The notes below the pieces were generated by a model. The model was given only the letters and a program-made list of their open reading frames with translations, ran no database searches and was not told the DNA's origin. A stretch of DNA of 64,000 nucleotides. Source: VXRJ01 sp965262555. Its GTDB lineage: Bacteria; Acidobacteriota; Vicinamibacteria; Vicinamibacterales; UBA8438. Positions within the stretch are counted from its first letter, which is position 1; the number at the start of each line of letters is the position of its first letter. The position numbers were made by a program, and so were the translations under genes. The stretch is taken from assembly GCA_965262555.1 (NCBI GenBank), contig OZ253543.1:3224001-3288000 (forward strand), given 5' to 3'. Positions 43,899 through 52,544 of this stretch are shown here, one piece after another.

Positions 43899-44855
43899 TC
43901 AGACAGTCACGCGGGCGAGTCGATGTATGTCCCATTGATTCGTCCCGGCGTCGTAACCGTTCACAAACGCGGCTTCTTCGACGAAGCGTCGGCCGTCGGC
44001 GCGGGTCATGTGGATCACCATCGCGATGCCGTCCACGACGCCCCGGCACGTCACCTCCCACGGGAGATCGCCGCCGCCCTGCATCGCGCAGCTCGCCAGT
44101 CGTGACAGGGCACTCTCGGCGTTGTTGGCGTGGACGGTCGTCAGCGATCCGCCGTGGCCGGTGTTGAGAGCTTGCAAGAGGTCGGCGGCCTCGCCGCCGC
44201 GCACTTCGCCGACGACGATGTGATCGGGTCGGTGCCGCAAGGCGTGACGCACCAGGTCGCGGATCGTGACCGCGCCGTGTTGCAGTCCGCGCGCCTCGAA
44301 GCGGACGCAGTTCGGGGAGTCGATGCGGAGCTCCAAGGTGTCCTCAATGGCGACGATCCGCTCGTCGTCGGGGATGAGTGCAATGAGGGCGTTCAGGAGC
44401 GTCGTCTTGCCGCTCCCGGTGCCGCCGCTCACCAGAATATTTCGGCGGGTATGCAGGGTCCGCTCGGCCGCATGGCGGACGTTCTCCGGCAGCGCGCCTT
44501 GTTCGACCAACTGCGCCGCCGAGAAGGATCGTTTCCCGAACCGCCGCACGGTGATCGCGACGTGCGGGCTGGCCGGCGGCACGCAGATCGCCACGCGCGA
44601 CCCGTCGCCCAAGCGCGCATCGAGGACCGGCGTCGTCGCCGGGTCGAGGCCCAGGGGCCGGGCGATATGAATCGCCGCCCGTTCCAGCGCCGCCGCGTCC
44701 AGCGCGGGCGCGTCGATCTGGCTCAAGCGACCGTGGCCTTCCAGCCAGACGTTGCCCGGCCCGTTGATCATGATCTCGCTGACGTCCGGGTCTTCGAGCG
44801 CCGCCTCAAGCCCCGGCAAGAAGGGCTTCAAGAGGTCCAGCCCGTCGCGGGTCAT
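43899..44855 (-). CDS. trbB: TrbB / VirB11-type secretion ATPase
   Basis: 318 residues. The N-terminal domain (PFLPGLEAALEDPDVSEIMI then NGPGNVWLEGHG) and the RecA-like C-domain with Walker A SGGTGSGKTT (K150), the Asp box ERIVAIEDTLELRI and the His box TGHGGSLTTVHANN are as in TrbB and VirB11. It forms a hexamer at the inner-membrane face and powers conjugation. The ATG is two bases past the stop of the coupling-protein gene. It is the last gene of the leftward transfer block. Confidence 0.92.
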   Translation of the reverse strand: MTRDGLDLLKPFLPGLEAALEDPDVSEIMINGPGNVWLEGHGRLSQIDAPALDAAALERAAIHIARPLGLDPATTPVLDARLGDGSRVAICVPPASPHVAITVRRFGKRSFSAAQLVEQGALPENVRHAAERTLHTRRNILVSGGTGSGKTTLLNALIALIPDDERIVAIEDTLELRIDSPNCVRFEARGLQHGAVTIRDLVRHALRHRPDHIVVGEVRGGEAADLLQALNTGHGGSLTTVHANNAESALSRLASCAMQGGGDLPWEVTCRGVVDGIAMVIHMTRADGRRFVEEAAFVNGYDAGTNQWDIHRLARVTV

Positions 44856-44857
44856 AG

Positions 44858-47065
44858 CTACCCCGTCTCTTTGGCGGTCCAGTACGGGAGGTCGGCCGGG
44901 AGGTAATGCGGCTTCAAGTACACGCGGCGCGGCGGGAGCGATTGCACGCCGTCGTACGGGAGACAGATCGCCTGACAGTTGCCGAGCAAGGCGAAGTCGC
45001 GCGGCTGGAAGAGCGCCTCGCGCCGCTCCTGGAAACTCTTGCTCGCGCCGACGCTGGACTTGCCGCTGCCGGCCGTCGCCGACATGAGGTTGACGCCGCT
45101 CTGCCGGCTCGATTCGTTGATCGTGTAGCTGCTCTTGATCTTCGCCACGTGCCCGCAAAGCCTTGACGCGATCTCGGCGCTGGCCTCGTCGCTCAAGCTC
45201 AGAAAAATCCGGGTGCGGAGCGTTTGCAGGAGCGTCCGCCACGCCTCGCTGCTGCCGAGCACGGAGCGCAGCGAGCTGATGGATTGCGTGGCGACGATGG
45301 GGATCACGCGGCACTGCCGGGTCAAGGCAAAGGCTTTCTCGTCGCCGCTCGGATCGTCGTCGCCGACGCTGGCGAAGGCCTGGTATTCGTCGCAGATGAA
45401 CACGGCCGGCCGGACGTAGCGGCCGGGCTCGTTCTTCATCGTCGCCGGCCGCAACAAGAGCGATTGGAGCCACGCATTTTTCAGCATGACGCCGATGGCG
45501 CGGGCGAGCGCCGGGTTGGTGCCGGCGGGCATGTTGAGCGCCAGCACCTTGCCCGCCTCGATGAGTGCATCGAGGGGCGGGAGATCGCCGCTCAGGGCGG
45601 TCGCCGCGAGCGCGGGATTGCTGCCCTCGTCGCCGGCCGTGCGAGCCCGTCGCGCCTGGGGCGCGGGCGGGCAAAAGACACGCGCGACGGCCGGCAAGTC
45701 GAACATGCTGAGGAACACGGAGACGCCTTCCACGATGCTCGACCGGATCTTGTTGTCGAGGGTGTTCCAGTCGTGTACATACCAGCGGTTCACCGCTTCG
45801 ACCCGGAGCCGAATCTCGGTCACGGTCGTACTCTCGTGCCGTTCGATCTTGTGTTTGATTTTGAGATCGTGGAGGTACGCGCGCGTCGTCTCGATCTTGT
45901 ACCGGATGTCGTGGTTTTTGAGGTACGCCCTTTTCGTCTTCGTGGCCGGCCCGCGCATCAGCGCGTCGTCGGCCGGGTGCGGGGAGAATCCCATGCCGCG
46001 CAGCTCGGCGTTGTGGTCGATGACCGTATCAAGCGGGACGGCGATCCACGCCGTATCCGGCCCGCGCATCAGGCCGGCGGCGGTTGGGTGGGGCTTAAAC
46101 CCGAGGTCGGCCAGGAGGATGATCTGGTCGTCCGGGATGGCGGGCTGCGCGACGGTGATCCAGGTGTCGGACATGTCCGCCGCGTAGGTCTGCGCCTGTT
46201 TGATCTTCTTGGCGAATAGCTCCTTGTCGATGGCGCAGTGGTACACGTCGCGCAATGTGACCCACCCGGCGGTGTCGCTGCCGTCCGGGGCTGGCAGCAC
46301 GCGGTGCAGCTCAATGATCCAGCGGACGAGGTTCGTGTATGCCTGCTGCCAGAAGGGTTCTTTCCCTTTGCCGAACAGCTGGTTCAAGAGGGACGCGACC
46401 GTGTACGCGAGCGAGTACGAATCGAGCCATGTCGCACTGAGCGGATTCCAGCTCAGCCGGCCGTCGAGACTCAGCTCGATGTAGTCGTCGGCTCGGCCGA
46501 GTTCGGTCAGCATCTGGCGGATGGCGTAGCAAAAATCGCCCTTCACTTCGAGGACGAGCGCGGCGGCGCGCCGCTCGGGATTCGAGGCTTGCCAGCTCAG
46601 GAGCTGGCGGGCAAACGGGTGCATACCGGCGGATGTCTTACCGCTGCCGACCGCGCCGAAAATCGCCACGCCGGTATAGAGGCCACGCTCTGGGATGATC
46701 AGCCATTCCGGGGCGCGGCTTCGCTCGATCCGCGTCGGGTGATGCACTTCGCCGATGACGATGGCGGGGCCGTTGTCGTCGGGCGAAAGCGGCCAGCTCG
46801 GGAGCTGCGACCGGAGCCCCACACTGACGCCCACGTGGGCGAACCAGATCCGCGATGTGCTGAGAAGGAACTGGCCGGCCAGCAGCGCGGCCACGCCGGG
46901 CGCGACGTAGTACCACGCGACGACGCCCGTGTAGGCGTTGGGCGTGTGGAAGCGGACGAGCACCGCGACGGGATCGGCCTCGGGAAACGGGCCGGGCCAC
47001 GTCCAGGCGGCGACGACACTCACGCCACCGATGACGAGAAAGGCGCGGATGAGTCGGTCAAGCAT
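44858..47065 (-). CDS. virD4: VirD4/TraG-type conjugative coupling protein
   Basis: 735 residues. Two N-terminal membrane helices (about 5-25 and 45-70) anchor a cytoplasmic ATPase with Walker A GAVGSGKTS (137-145) and Walker B VFICDEYQAF. The C-domain carries IVATQSISSLRSVLGSSEAW, the Q-motif of coupling proteins. It should link the relaxed DNA strand to the secretion channel. Residues about 320-410 form an insertion made of duplicated pieces: GF.PHP....LMRGP occurs at 322-336 and 359-373, and RAYL...I..KIE at 379 and 395. This insertion is not part of the usual ATPase core. Confidence 0.9.
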   Translation of the reverse strand: MLDRLIRAFLVIGGVSVVAAWTWPGPFPEADPVAVLVRFHTPNAYTGVVAWYYVAPGVAALLAGQFLLSTSRIWFAHVGVSVGLRSQLPSWPLSPDDNGPAIVIGEVHHPTRIERSRAPEWLIIPERGLYTGVAIFGAVGSGKTSAGMHPFARQLLSWQASNPERRAAALVLEVKGDFCYAIRQMLTELGRADDYIELSLDGRLSWNPLSATWLDSYSLAYTVASLLNQLFGKGKEPFWQQAYTNLVRWIIELHRVLPAPDGSDTAGWVTLRDVYHCAIDKELFAKKIKQAQTYAADMSDTWITVAQPAIPDDQIILLADLGFKPHPTAAGLMRGPDTAWIAVPLDTVIDHNAELRGMGFSPHPADDALMRGPATKTKRAYLKNHDIRYKIETTRAYLHDLKIKHKIERHESTTVTEIRLRVEAVNRWYVHDWNTLDNKIRSSIVEGVSVFLSMFDLPAVARVFCPPAPQARRARTAGDEGSNPALAATALSGDLPPLDALIEAGKVLALNMPAGTNPALARAIGVMLKNAWLQSLLLRPATMKNEPGRYVRPAVFICDEYQAFASVGDDDPSGDEKAFALTRQCRVIPIVATQSISSLRSVLGSSEAWRTLLQTLRTRIFLSLSDEASAEIASRLCGHVAKIKSSYTINESSRQSGVNLMSATAGSGKSSVGASKSFQERREALFQPRDFALLGNCQAICLPYDGVQSLPPRRVYLKPHYLPADLPYWTAKETG

Positions 47066-47134
47066 CGCGCCGCTCGTCGGTGCGTCTCGCGCCCGCCTGG
47101 GGCGGGCGACTCAGCCTTCCAGCAGGGATGCATT

Positions 47135-47258
47135 GAGACGGGAGCGACCCCCCCATAGGCGCGGGGGAAGTGTTGACGCGCGTGTTGACACGGGCGTTGA
47201 CACGCCCCCTGCCGCCGAACCGCGCCAGCGGTCGAAAAAGGGGGGTCGCTCCCGTCTC
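47135..47258. repeat. 19-bp inverted repeat with 86-bp loop in the transfer-gene gap
   Basis: GAGACGGGAGCGACCCCCC at 47135-47153 is the exact reverse complement of 47240-47258. The loop between holds three 12-bp direct repeats. The region has no coding frame with family similarity. It lies between the VirD4 gene and the gene beginning at 48472. Confidence 0.85.
47171..47206. repeat. three tandem 12-bp repeats (TGTTGACnCGnG)
   Basis: TGTTGACGCGCG, TGTTGACACGGG and CGTTGACACGCC follow each other without gaps. Two further TGTTGACGC copies occur near 47341 and 47363, and an inverted one (GTGTCAACA) near 47387. They may be protein-binding sites of a transfer origin or control region. Confidence 0.8.
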
Positions 47259-47400
47259 TTCCCTCACCGCTGACGCGGTTCGGGAGCGACGGCCTAGCCC
47301 GGAACACCCGAACAGCGACGGCGACAAAACGCGGGGCGTCTGTTGACGCGATACCCTGTTTTTTGTTGACGCCCCCCCCTCTGTCGGTGTCAACACACGC

Positions 47401-47436
47401 CTGCCACGGACGCTGCCACGCGCGCTGCCACGGAAC
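47401..47436. repeat. three tandem 12-bp repeats (CTGCCACGnnnG)
   Basis: CTGCCACGGACG, CTGCCACGCGCG and CTGCCACGGAAC are in direct tandem, 22 bases before the stop of the next leftward gene. Period and copy number equal those of the TGTTGAC array 200 bases away, but the sequence is different. Confidence 0.8.
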
Positions 47437-47458
47437 GGGGCAAGGCGCGGGGACAACA

Positions 47459-48472
47459 TCAGGATGCCGCCTCGGGGTTGATCAAGCGCGTGGTGCTCCA
47501 TGTCGCAAAGCGATCAATGGCCCCTCGCACGGTCTGTTTGGTGGGCGTCCCGTCGGGAAGTTGGGCCAAGGTCTTGAGCGTGGCAATGGCCTTGTCCCAT
47601 CCGCCGAACGCGCGCAGCACGGCGGGATCGCCGCTGCGGACCGCGGCGTTGAGGCGGGCCAGCTCTTGACGGATTTCCGGGTCGGCTTTGGTCGGCCCGG
47701 CCGGGTCCGGCGCGGCCTGGCCGGCGCCGTCCTGGGTCCAGTGTTGCAGCACGGCGGCGGCGCGATCCGCCGACGCCGCGCCCGTACCGACGGCGACGAC
47801 GCGCACGGCGAAAGTCTGCGCCCGGAGCGCGGCCCAGAGGGCCGCGTGGGCCACGCCCCACGCGCGCAGCTCGCTATCGGTGGATTGCCCCGCATCGACG
47901 TACACGAACGTCGCGGCCCGCTCGTCGACCGCTATCGGCAATTTGAAGGCGAAGTAGCGCGGGATCTTCGGCTTCCCGTCCGGGCCGTACATCCGGTACG
48001 GGAACGTGCGCCGGTCGAGACCGAGCGCCTCGAACCGTTGCACCTTGTCATCCTCGGTCGGGAGCCATCCGAGGGTCGGACGGTCCGGCTGGTCGATGAG
48101 GTAATCGAGCGCGAGCAACCGGCGCATGAGTACGTCAGTCGTCGCGTCCTTCGAGCGACGATGGCGGACGTTGGCGACCCCAAGCGCCCGATAGATCGGT
48201 TTGCCCGTGAGCAGCACGGCCCGCGCGCTGCCGGGGAAGATGGTCCGCTCGTCCTCGGCGGCGAGCCTTTTCTCAACCAGCTCGCGGACGAAGCGGCTCA
48301 CCATTTCGCGGTGCGGGTCGGCGAAAAAATGCCGCCACTGCGCGCGCGTAAAAACGCCGCTGTGTAGGGCGACGAGCGCGAGCCATTCGGCCTCCCGGCC
48401 GGTCCAGCCGAGGGCCGCGAGCTGGCTGGCGCGGTCCTGCAACGTCGGGACCGTGACGGGGCTCGTCGTCAT
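47459..48472 (-). CDS. conjugative-element accessory protein, replication-relaxation-like
   Basis: 337 residues. A winged-helix start (GREAEWLALVALHSGVFTRA, WRHFFADPHREMVSRFVREL) precedes a nuclease-like middle (PRYFAFKLPIAVDERAATFV, YVDAGQSTDSELRAWGVAHA). The pattern is that of the replication-relaxation proteins found near transfer genes, some of which share a PD-(D/E)xK fold. An exact role in nicking or plasmid control is not shown. The ATG overlaps the trbF stop by four bases. The 393 bases after it are the repeat-rich gap. Confidence 0.55.
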   Translation of the reverse strand: MTTSPVTVPTLQDRASQLAALGWTGREAEWLALVALHSGVFTRAQWRHFFADPHREMVSRFVRELVEKRLAAEDERTIFPGSARAVLLTGKPIYRALGVANVRHRRSKDATTDVLMRRLLALDYLIDQPDRPTLGWLPTEDDKVQRFEALGLDRRTFPYRMYGPDGKPKIPRYFAFKLPIAVDERAATFVYVDAGQSTDSELRAWGVAHAALWAALRAQTFAVRVVAVGTGAASADRAAAVLQHWTQDGAGQAAPDPAGPTKADPEIRQELARLNAAVRSGDPAVLRAFGGWDKAIATLKTLAQLPDGTPTKQTVRGAIDRFATWSTTRLINPEAAS

Positions 48473-49137
48473 CCTGTCACCAGTGCGCGATCCCCGCGCA
48501 AGTACGTGATGAGGAGACCCATCGGATTCACAATCATCAGGTCCGGATCAACCGTGTCGAGAAAGGTGAATTGGAGTGAGAGGGTCCACCGGTCGCGGCC
48601 CACTTCGGCCCCGTTGACTAGGCGCACGAGATCGAAGTCCGCCGCCGCCGCGTGCGGGGGGTCCGGGTTCGCCTGGATGCGCAGGATCACCCGTTCCACT
48701 TGCAGCTCGTCGCGGGCGGCGCCGGCCGCGAGCATGGCGACGTTCTCCCCTTCCACGCGGAACGCTTCATTCGCCAGGGTCGTGGTCAAGAAGCGGAGCG
48801 AGCGCGGCCACGCGGTTTCGACCGTCGCCGCGCGCCGGCTGTAGTAGTCGTCAATGAAGCGGTTGAGAAAATACTTGGTCGTCGGGTCCAGCGGGTCGGC
48901 TTGGGCTTCGACCACGTCATAGGCCAGCGCCTCGGCGCGGCCGACCTCGTCCACGCGGACGACGATGGGCTTGGGGAGTTCGACCGACGACAGCCGGATG
49001 ATGATGACGACGAGCAACAGCACGAGGCCGGCCAAGCCCATCGACAGCACCCGCAAGTGCCGGTTGCTGTGCACCGCCTCGCCCCAAATATCGGCGTAGG
49101 TCTTGCCGCTGTCCTGTTCGGATGTGTTCATCGTCAT
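48469..49137 (-). CDS. trbF: TrbF / VirB8-type inner-membrane protein
   Basis: 222 residues. A short cytoplasmic N-terminus (DSGKTYADIWGEAVHSNRHL), one membrane helix (LSMGLAGLVLLLVVIIIRLS) and a periplasmic domain (KYFLNRFIDDYYSRRAATVE) match TrbF. It is a core scaffold component of the secretion channel. The ATG overlaps the trbL stop (ATGA), and MNTSEQ two codons later is a possible second start. It belongs to the transfer operon. Confidence 0.88.
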   Translation of the reverse strand: MTMNTSEQDSGKTYADIWGEAVHSNRHLRVLSMGLAGLVLLLVVIIIRLSSVELPKPIVVRVDEVGRAEALAYDVVEAQADPLDPTTKYFLNRFIDDYYSRRAATVETAWPRSLRFLTTTLANEAFRVEGENVAMLAAGAARDELQVERVILRIQANPDPPHAAAADFDLVRLVNGAEVGRDRWTLSLQFTFLDTVDPDLMIVNPMGLLITYLRGDRALVTG

Positions 49138-50285
49138 TTCCCCAAGGCCTTGCCGGCGAGCGCCGCTTTGCCCCCGGTCGCGGCTGCCATGAGCGCGCCG
49201 GTCATGCCGGCCCCGCCACCGCCGCTGCCGCTCACCAGCATCCCGGCCAGCTCGCCGACTTTGAGCGAGCTGAGCACGCCGGCCACCATCAACGGCAGGA
49301 CGATGAACAACCAGCCCACCATGGCCATCGGGCTCTGGAGTTCCGCGTTCTCTGAAAAGGTCGTGATATAGCCGAGACTCACGCTCAAAAAGACGCGCAT
49401 GATCGCCCCGGCCACCGCGCCGTAGAGCGCGAAGGTGATCATCGAGCGGAACCAGCCCCAAAACAGAAACGCCATCGGCTCGAACACCAGCCACGGAATC
49501 ATCATCGGCCCGAGGAACGTCAGGATCAGGATGGCCATTTGCGCCCAGATCACCTGGGCGTACGTCACGGCGTAGATGACGACGAGACAGAGGAAGCAAA
49601 AGAACATCATCGAGCTGCCGATCACGAGCGAACCGAGGGCCGCGCCGCCGGACACCAGCAGGTCGGGCCAGCTCGTGCCGGCCCAGGCGTTCTGCACATT
49701 CGTGGTCTGGCTCTGCACCAGATTCGCCAGCTCGGTTTTCATGGCGGTCACGATGTCGGACAGAAAAAACGACATGAGCCAGTTGCCGCCGCCGGCAATC
49801 ATGCCGGGGAAGGTAAAGCCGACACCGGGGATCGGCGTGCTGTAGAACGCGAGCATGACCCACGGTATCCACAGGCCGATCACCAGCTCGATGATCGTCC
49901 ACATCGAGAAGGTGCCGGACATGGCGATCTTGATGCCGGTCCAGACGACGACGATCGCCGCCAGCCCGCGCCACAGCGTGTTGCCCGCGTTCAGGATCGT
50001 CGGCCCGTTCGTCGCCAGAATGTCGTCCATCACCTGATCCAAATACCCCTTGAAGTCGTCGCGATCTTCCGGGGGAATATTGGTCGGCACGGTCGGGTCG
50101 ATCTGCTGCTGCGCCAGGGCGGGGACGGCGCATACAAGCAACGCGGCCAGGACCAGGCTCGCCGCGCGGATAAGGGGGCGCGCAGCGCCGCGTGATGCCG
50201 GCGTGCGCCATAACAGGGCGCGTTCCGCGTGGTCCGGGGGACCGGCAGGGACGATGCCGGGCGGGGCGTCGGTCAAGGGCACCAT
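49134..50285 (-). CDS. trbL: TrbL / VirB6-type polytopic channel protein
   Basis: 383 residues with a cleavable or anchored N-terminal signal (SLVLAALLVCAVPALAQQQ) and six or so membrane helices between about 85 and 350, plus a Gly/Ala-rich C-terminus. The helix pattern and position after trbJ fit TrbL. ATG 50285 has GGAGGTACTG directly upstream. It forms part of the inner-membrane pore. Confidence 0.85.
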   Translation of the reverse strand: MVPLTDAPPGIVPAGPPDHAERALLWRTPASRGAARPLIRAASLVLAALLVCAVPALAQQQIDPTVPTNIPPEDRDDFKGYLDQVMDDILATNGPTILNAGNTLWRGLAAIVVVWTGIKIAMSGTFSMWTIIELVIGLWIPWVMLAFYSTPIPGVGFTFPGMIAGGGNWLMSFFLSDIVTAMKTELANLVQSQTTNVQNAWAGTSWPDLLVSGGAALGSLVIGSSMMFFCFLCLVVIYAVTYAQVIWAQMAILILTFLGPMMIPWLVFEPMAFLFWGWFRSMITFALYGAVAGAIMRVFLSVSLGYITTFSENAELQSPMAMVGWLFIVLPLMVAGVLSSLKVGELAGMLVSGSGGGGAGMTGALMAAATGGKAALAGKALGK

Positions 50286-50298
50286 CAGTACCTCCGGG

Positions 50299-51189
50299 CT
50301 ACTGCACGGTGAACAAGAGATCGTCGCCGCCGTCGCGCCGGGCCGCGATGCCGGCGATCCGTCGGTCGTATTCCTCGCGCGCCGCCTGTTGGGATGCGAG
50401 GCGCGCCGCTTCAAGTTCGCGCCGTCGCGCCTCGGCCTCGAGCGCCTCGGCCGAGTCCTGGGTCGCCTGGAACGCGTGCAGTTGCGCGAGCGCAGCCGTC
50501 ACTTCGCCGCTCGTGATGAGTCCGGCCACCTGCGCCTGTTGCAGCGCGGTCCCGCTCGTGTTGGTTTGCGCCCGGAGCTGTTCGTACGATGCGAGCGCCG
50601 AGTGCACGGTCGCCGCGGTTGCGGCCGCGGCGTCGGTGACGGCGTAGTTGAGCGCCGTCCGGCGCGCGCCGCCGGCCGCGTCTCGGCGGTAGTTCTCGGC
50701 CGCGTGTTCGGCCAGCGACACGGGGAGCGAGCGGTACTCGGCGAGTACGTCGTGCTCGGTCACGACCGGGGCGTCGCGCAACCGGTCGCGCCAGTGGTCG
50801 GTCAGCGCCTCGCCGTTGTTGCTGAAGAGGTCGAGCGCATCAACGAGCCCGGCCGCGTCGGTGTTGGCGAAGTCCGCGCGCCACGCGAGCCCGGACCCGA
50901 CGAGCTGGCCGGGGAGCGCCGCCAGCGCGGTAAAGGGTTCGGTGAGCGCCCCGACCTGCCCGAGGGTCGATTCGCGGATGTGATCGTACTGTTCTTTGAG
51001 CTTGTTGAATTGCTCGTTCAAGCGCGAGAGGCCCGTCACGGCGTGGCCGATCTGGATGCCTTGATTGGCGATGATGGTGACGCGCTGCGCGAGCGCGGCC
51101 ACGTCGGGGAGTCCGAAAATCGCGTGCGTGGTGGTGGTCCAGAGTAACGGGGTGAACAGCACGATCGTCCACAGGATCATCTTCTGCAT
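50299..51189 (-). CDS. trbJ: TrbJ / VirB5-like secreted coiled-coil protein
   Basis: 296 residues. A signal peptide (ILWTIVLFTPLLWTTTTHAI) leads to long amphipathic helices (LSRLNEQFNKLKEQYDHIRE, EAEARRRELEAARLASQQAA). This is the TrbJ/VirB5 plan, a periplasmic minor pilus or mating-pair-stabilising subunit that often gives entry exclusion together with TrbK. No TrbK lipoprotein is visible next to it. Confidence 0.82.
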   Translation of the reverse strand: MQKMILWTIVLFTPLLWTTTTHAIFGLPDVAALAQRVTIIANQGIQIGHAVTGLSRLNEQFNKLKEQYDHIRESTLGQVGALTEPFTALAALPGQLVGSGLAWRADFANTDAAGLVDALDLFSNNGEALTDHWRDRLRDAPVVTEHDVLAEYRSLPVSLAEHAAENYRRDAAGGARRTALNYAVTDAAAATAATVHSALASYEQLRAQTNTSGTALQQAQVAGLITSGEVTAALAQLHAFQATQDSAEALEAEARRRELEAARLASQQAAREEYDRRIAGIAARRDGGDDLLFTVQ

Positions 51190-51213
51190 GGGTCTGCTCC
51201 TTGTCTCTCGGGG

Positions 51214-52539
51214 TTAGGCCGGCCGGGGTACGAGCACATCGGACGTGAGCCAGATCCGCAGCCGGTGGCCGGCGCGGATCGTGATGGTCGGGAGTCGATT
51301 CAGAAACCGATCGAGGATGTTCGTCGCGCCCTGGGCGAGCCCTTGCCCGGCGCCCGCGCGAAAGCCCTCCGCGCCGCCGCCGTACGGGTTCGACCCGCGC
51401 AAGGTCAATCCCGAGATGATGCCGACCGCGCCGACGCTGGCGAACATCGAGAAGTAATGCCGGTTCACCTGGTCTTTGAGCGCGCCCTCGCCGATCTGAT
51501 TCAAGCCGTGAAACTCCAGCGACACCCATCGACCATCGGGGAAGATGAGGCGGTGAAACCCGACGGCCAGCCGCTGTTGATCGCGGCCGACGGTGGTTGA
51601 CGCAGATCCGATGACGCGCGCGCCGCGAGGGATCACCATCCGCTGCCGGTCGGCCGAGTAGACCGGCACGGCCACGGCCGCGAGGACGGGGCCGGGAAAG
51701 TCGCCGTTGAGCTGATTCACCAGCACGGCCTCGATAAACGAGCCTTCATAAATTCGCTCCCATCCGGGCGGGTTATCAGGCGAGCGCACGATGGCGGGGT
51801 TCAGGGGATCGCCCTCGGGGATGCGCGCGGTGTCCGTCGGCCCCAACGGGGACGCGGCCGGGGGCTGCGCTTGTAGCCCCGTCGGAACCGTGCGCCCCGC
51901 GTCGAGCTCCGTTCCGCCGGTGAGCTGAGCGTCAAGGGCTTGCAAGGCGACAAGCGATTGCAAAAAGTCCGGGCTCTCGGGGGTGACAGGAGACCTCGCG
52001 CGGTCCTCGTCGCCGGCCTCGACGAGCGCGGCCGGCGGGGTCGCCGGCACGTCGCCGCCGGCCGGCCGGCGGTACGTGATCGTCACGGGTTCGGAACGGA
52101 GCGAGCGGGTGCGCCGCTCGATGGCCTCAAGCCGTAGCACTTCGCGGAGTTCGGCCTCGGCCTCGGTCAAGGGCACGATGACGGGTGCCGCGCCGTCCGG
52201 CAACGTCTCGCCCGACGTCGGGTCAAAGGCGGGCGAGACTTGCCCGCCGGCAAGCTGTGCGCCTTGGCTGGCGAGTTCACGTGCGGCCGCGCTGGCCTCG
52301 AGCGCGGCGCGTTGCTCAAGATCCTGCACGCGCGCCCCGAGTTGCGCGGTCGCGCGATCGCCGGCAATCCCCTCTGGCTCGGTGATTGATGCCGGGTCAG
52401 TCGGCACCGTCGAAAAGCACGATTGCACCAGGAACGCGCCACCGAGAATCAGCGCGAACACCAGCGCGCCGATCCGCGTGATCCAGGTCGCCGAGAACGC
52501 GCCGGCCGCGGGCGCGGTGAGTCGAGTCCAGTTCGGCAT
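51214..52539 (-). CDS. trbI: TrbI / VirB10-type channel protein
   Basis: 441 residues. One N-terminal helix (IGALVFALILGGAFLVQSCF), a Pro/Ala-rich linker, and the C-terminal VirB10 domain (IYEGSFIEAVLVNQLNGDFP, GARVIGSASTTVGRDQQRLA, FHGLNQIGEGALKDQVNRHY). It spans both membranes and links the ATPases to the outer-membrane pore. It lies five bases after trbG and 25 before trbJ. Confidence 0.92.
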   Translation of the reverse strand: MPNWTRLTAPAAGAFSATWITRIGALVFALILGGAFLVQSCFSTVPTDPASITEPEGIAGDRATAQLGARVQDLEQRAALEASAAARELASQGAQLAGGQVSPAFDPTSGETLPDGAAPVIVPLTEAEAELREVLRLEAIERRTRSLRSEPVTITYRRPAGGDVPATPPAALVEAGDEDRARSPVTPESPDFLQSLVALQALDAQLTGGTELDAGRTVPTGLQAQPPAASPLGPTDTARIPEGDPLNPAIVRSPDNPPGWERIYEGSFIEAVLVNQLNGDFPGPVLAAVAVPVYSADRQRMVIPRGARVIGSASTTVGRDQQRLAVGFHRLIFPDGRWVSLEFHGLNQIGEGALKDQVNRHYFSMFASVGAVGIISGLTLRGSNPYGGGAEGFRAGAGQGLAQGATNILDRFLNRLPTITIRAGHRLRIWLTSDVLVPRPA

Positions 52540-52544
52540 AGGGG

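Noticed and set aside
43899..45674. 591-residue reading that includes TrbB
   Set aside because: Residues ahead of MTRDGLDLLK are an out-of-frame reading of virD4. The true start is 44855, two bases past the virD4 stop.
47171..47436. CRISPR array
   Set aside because: Units are 12 bp and directly adjacent, with no spacers and no cas genes.
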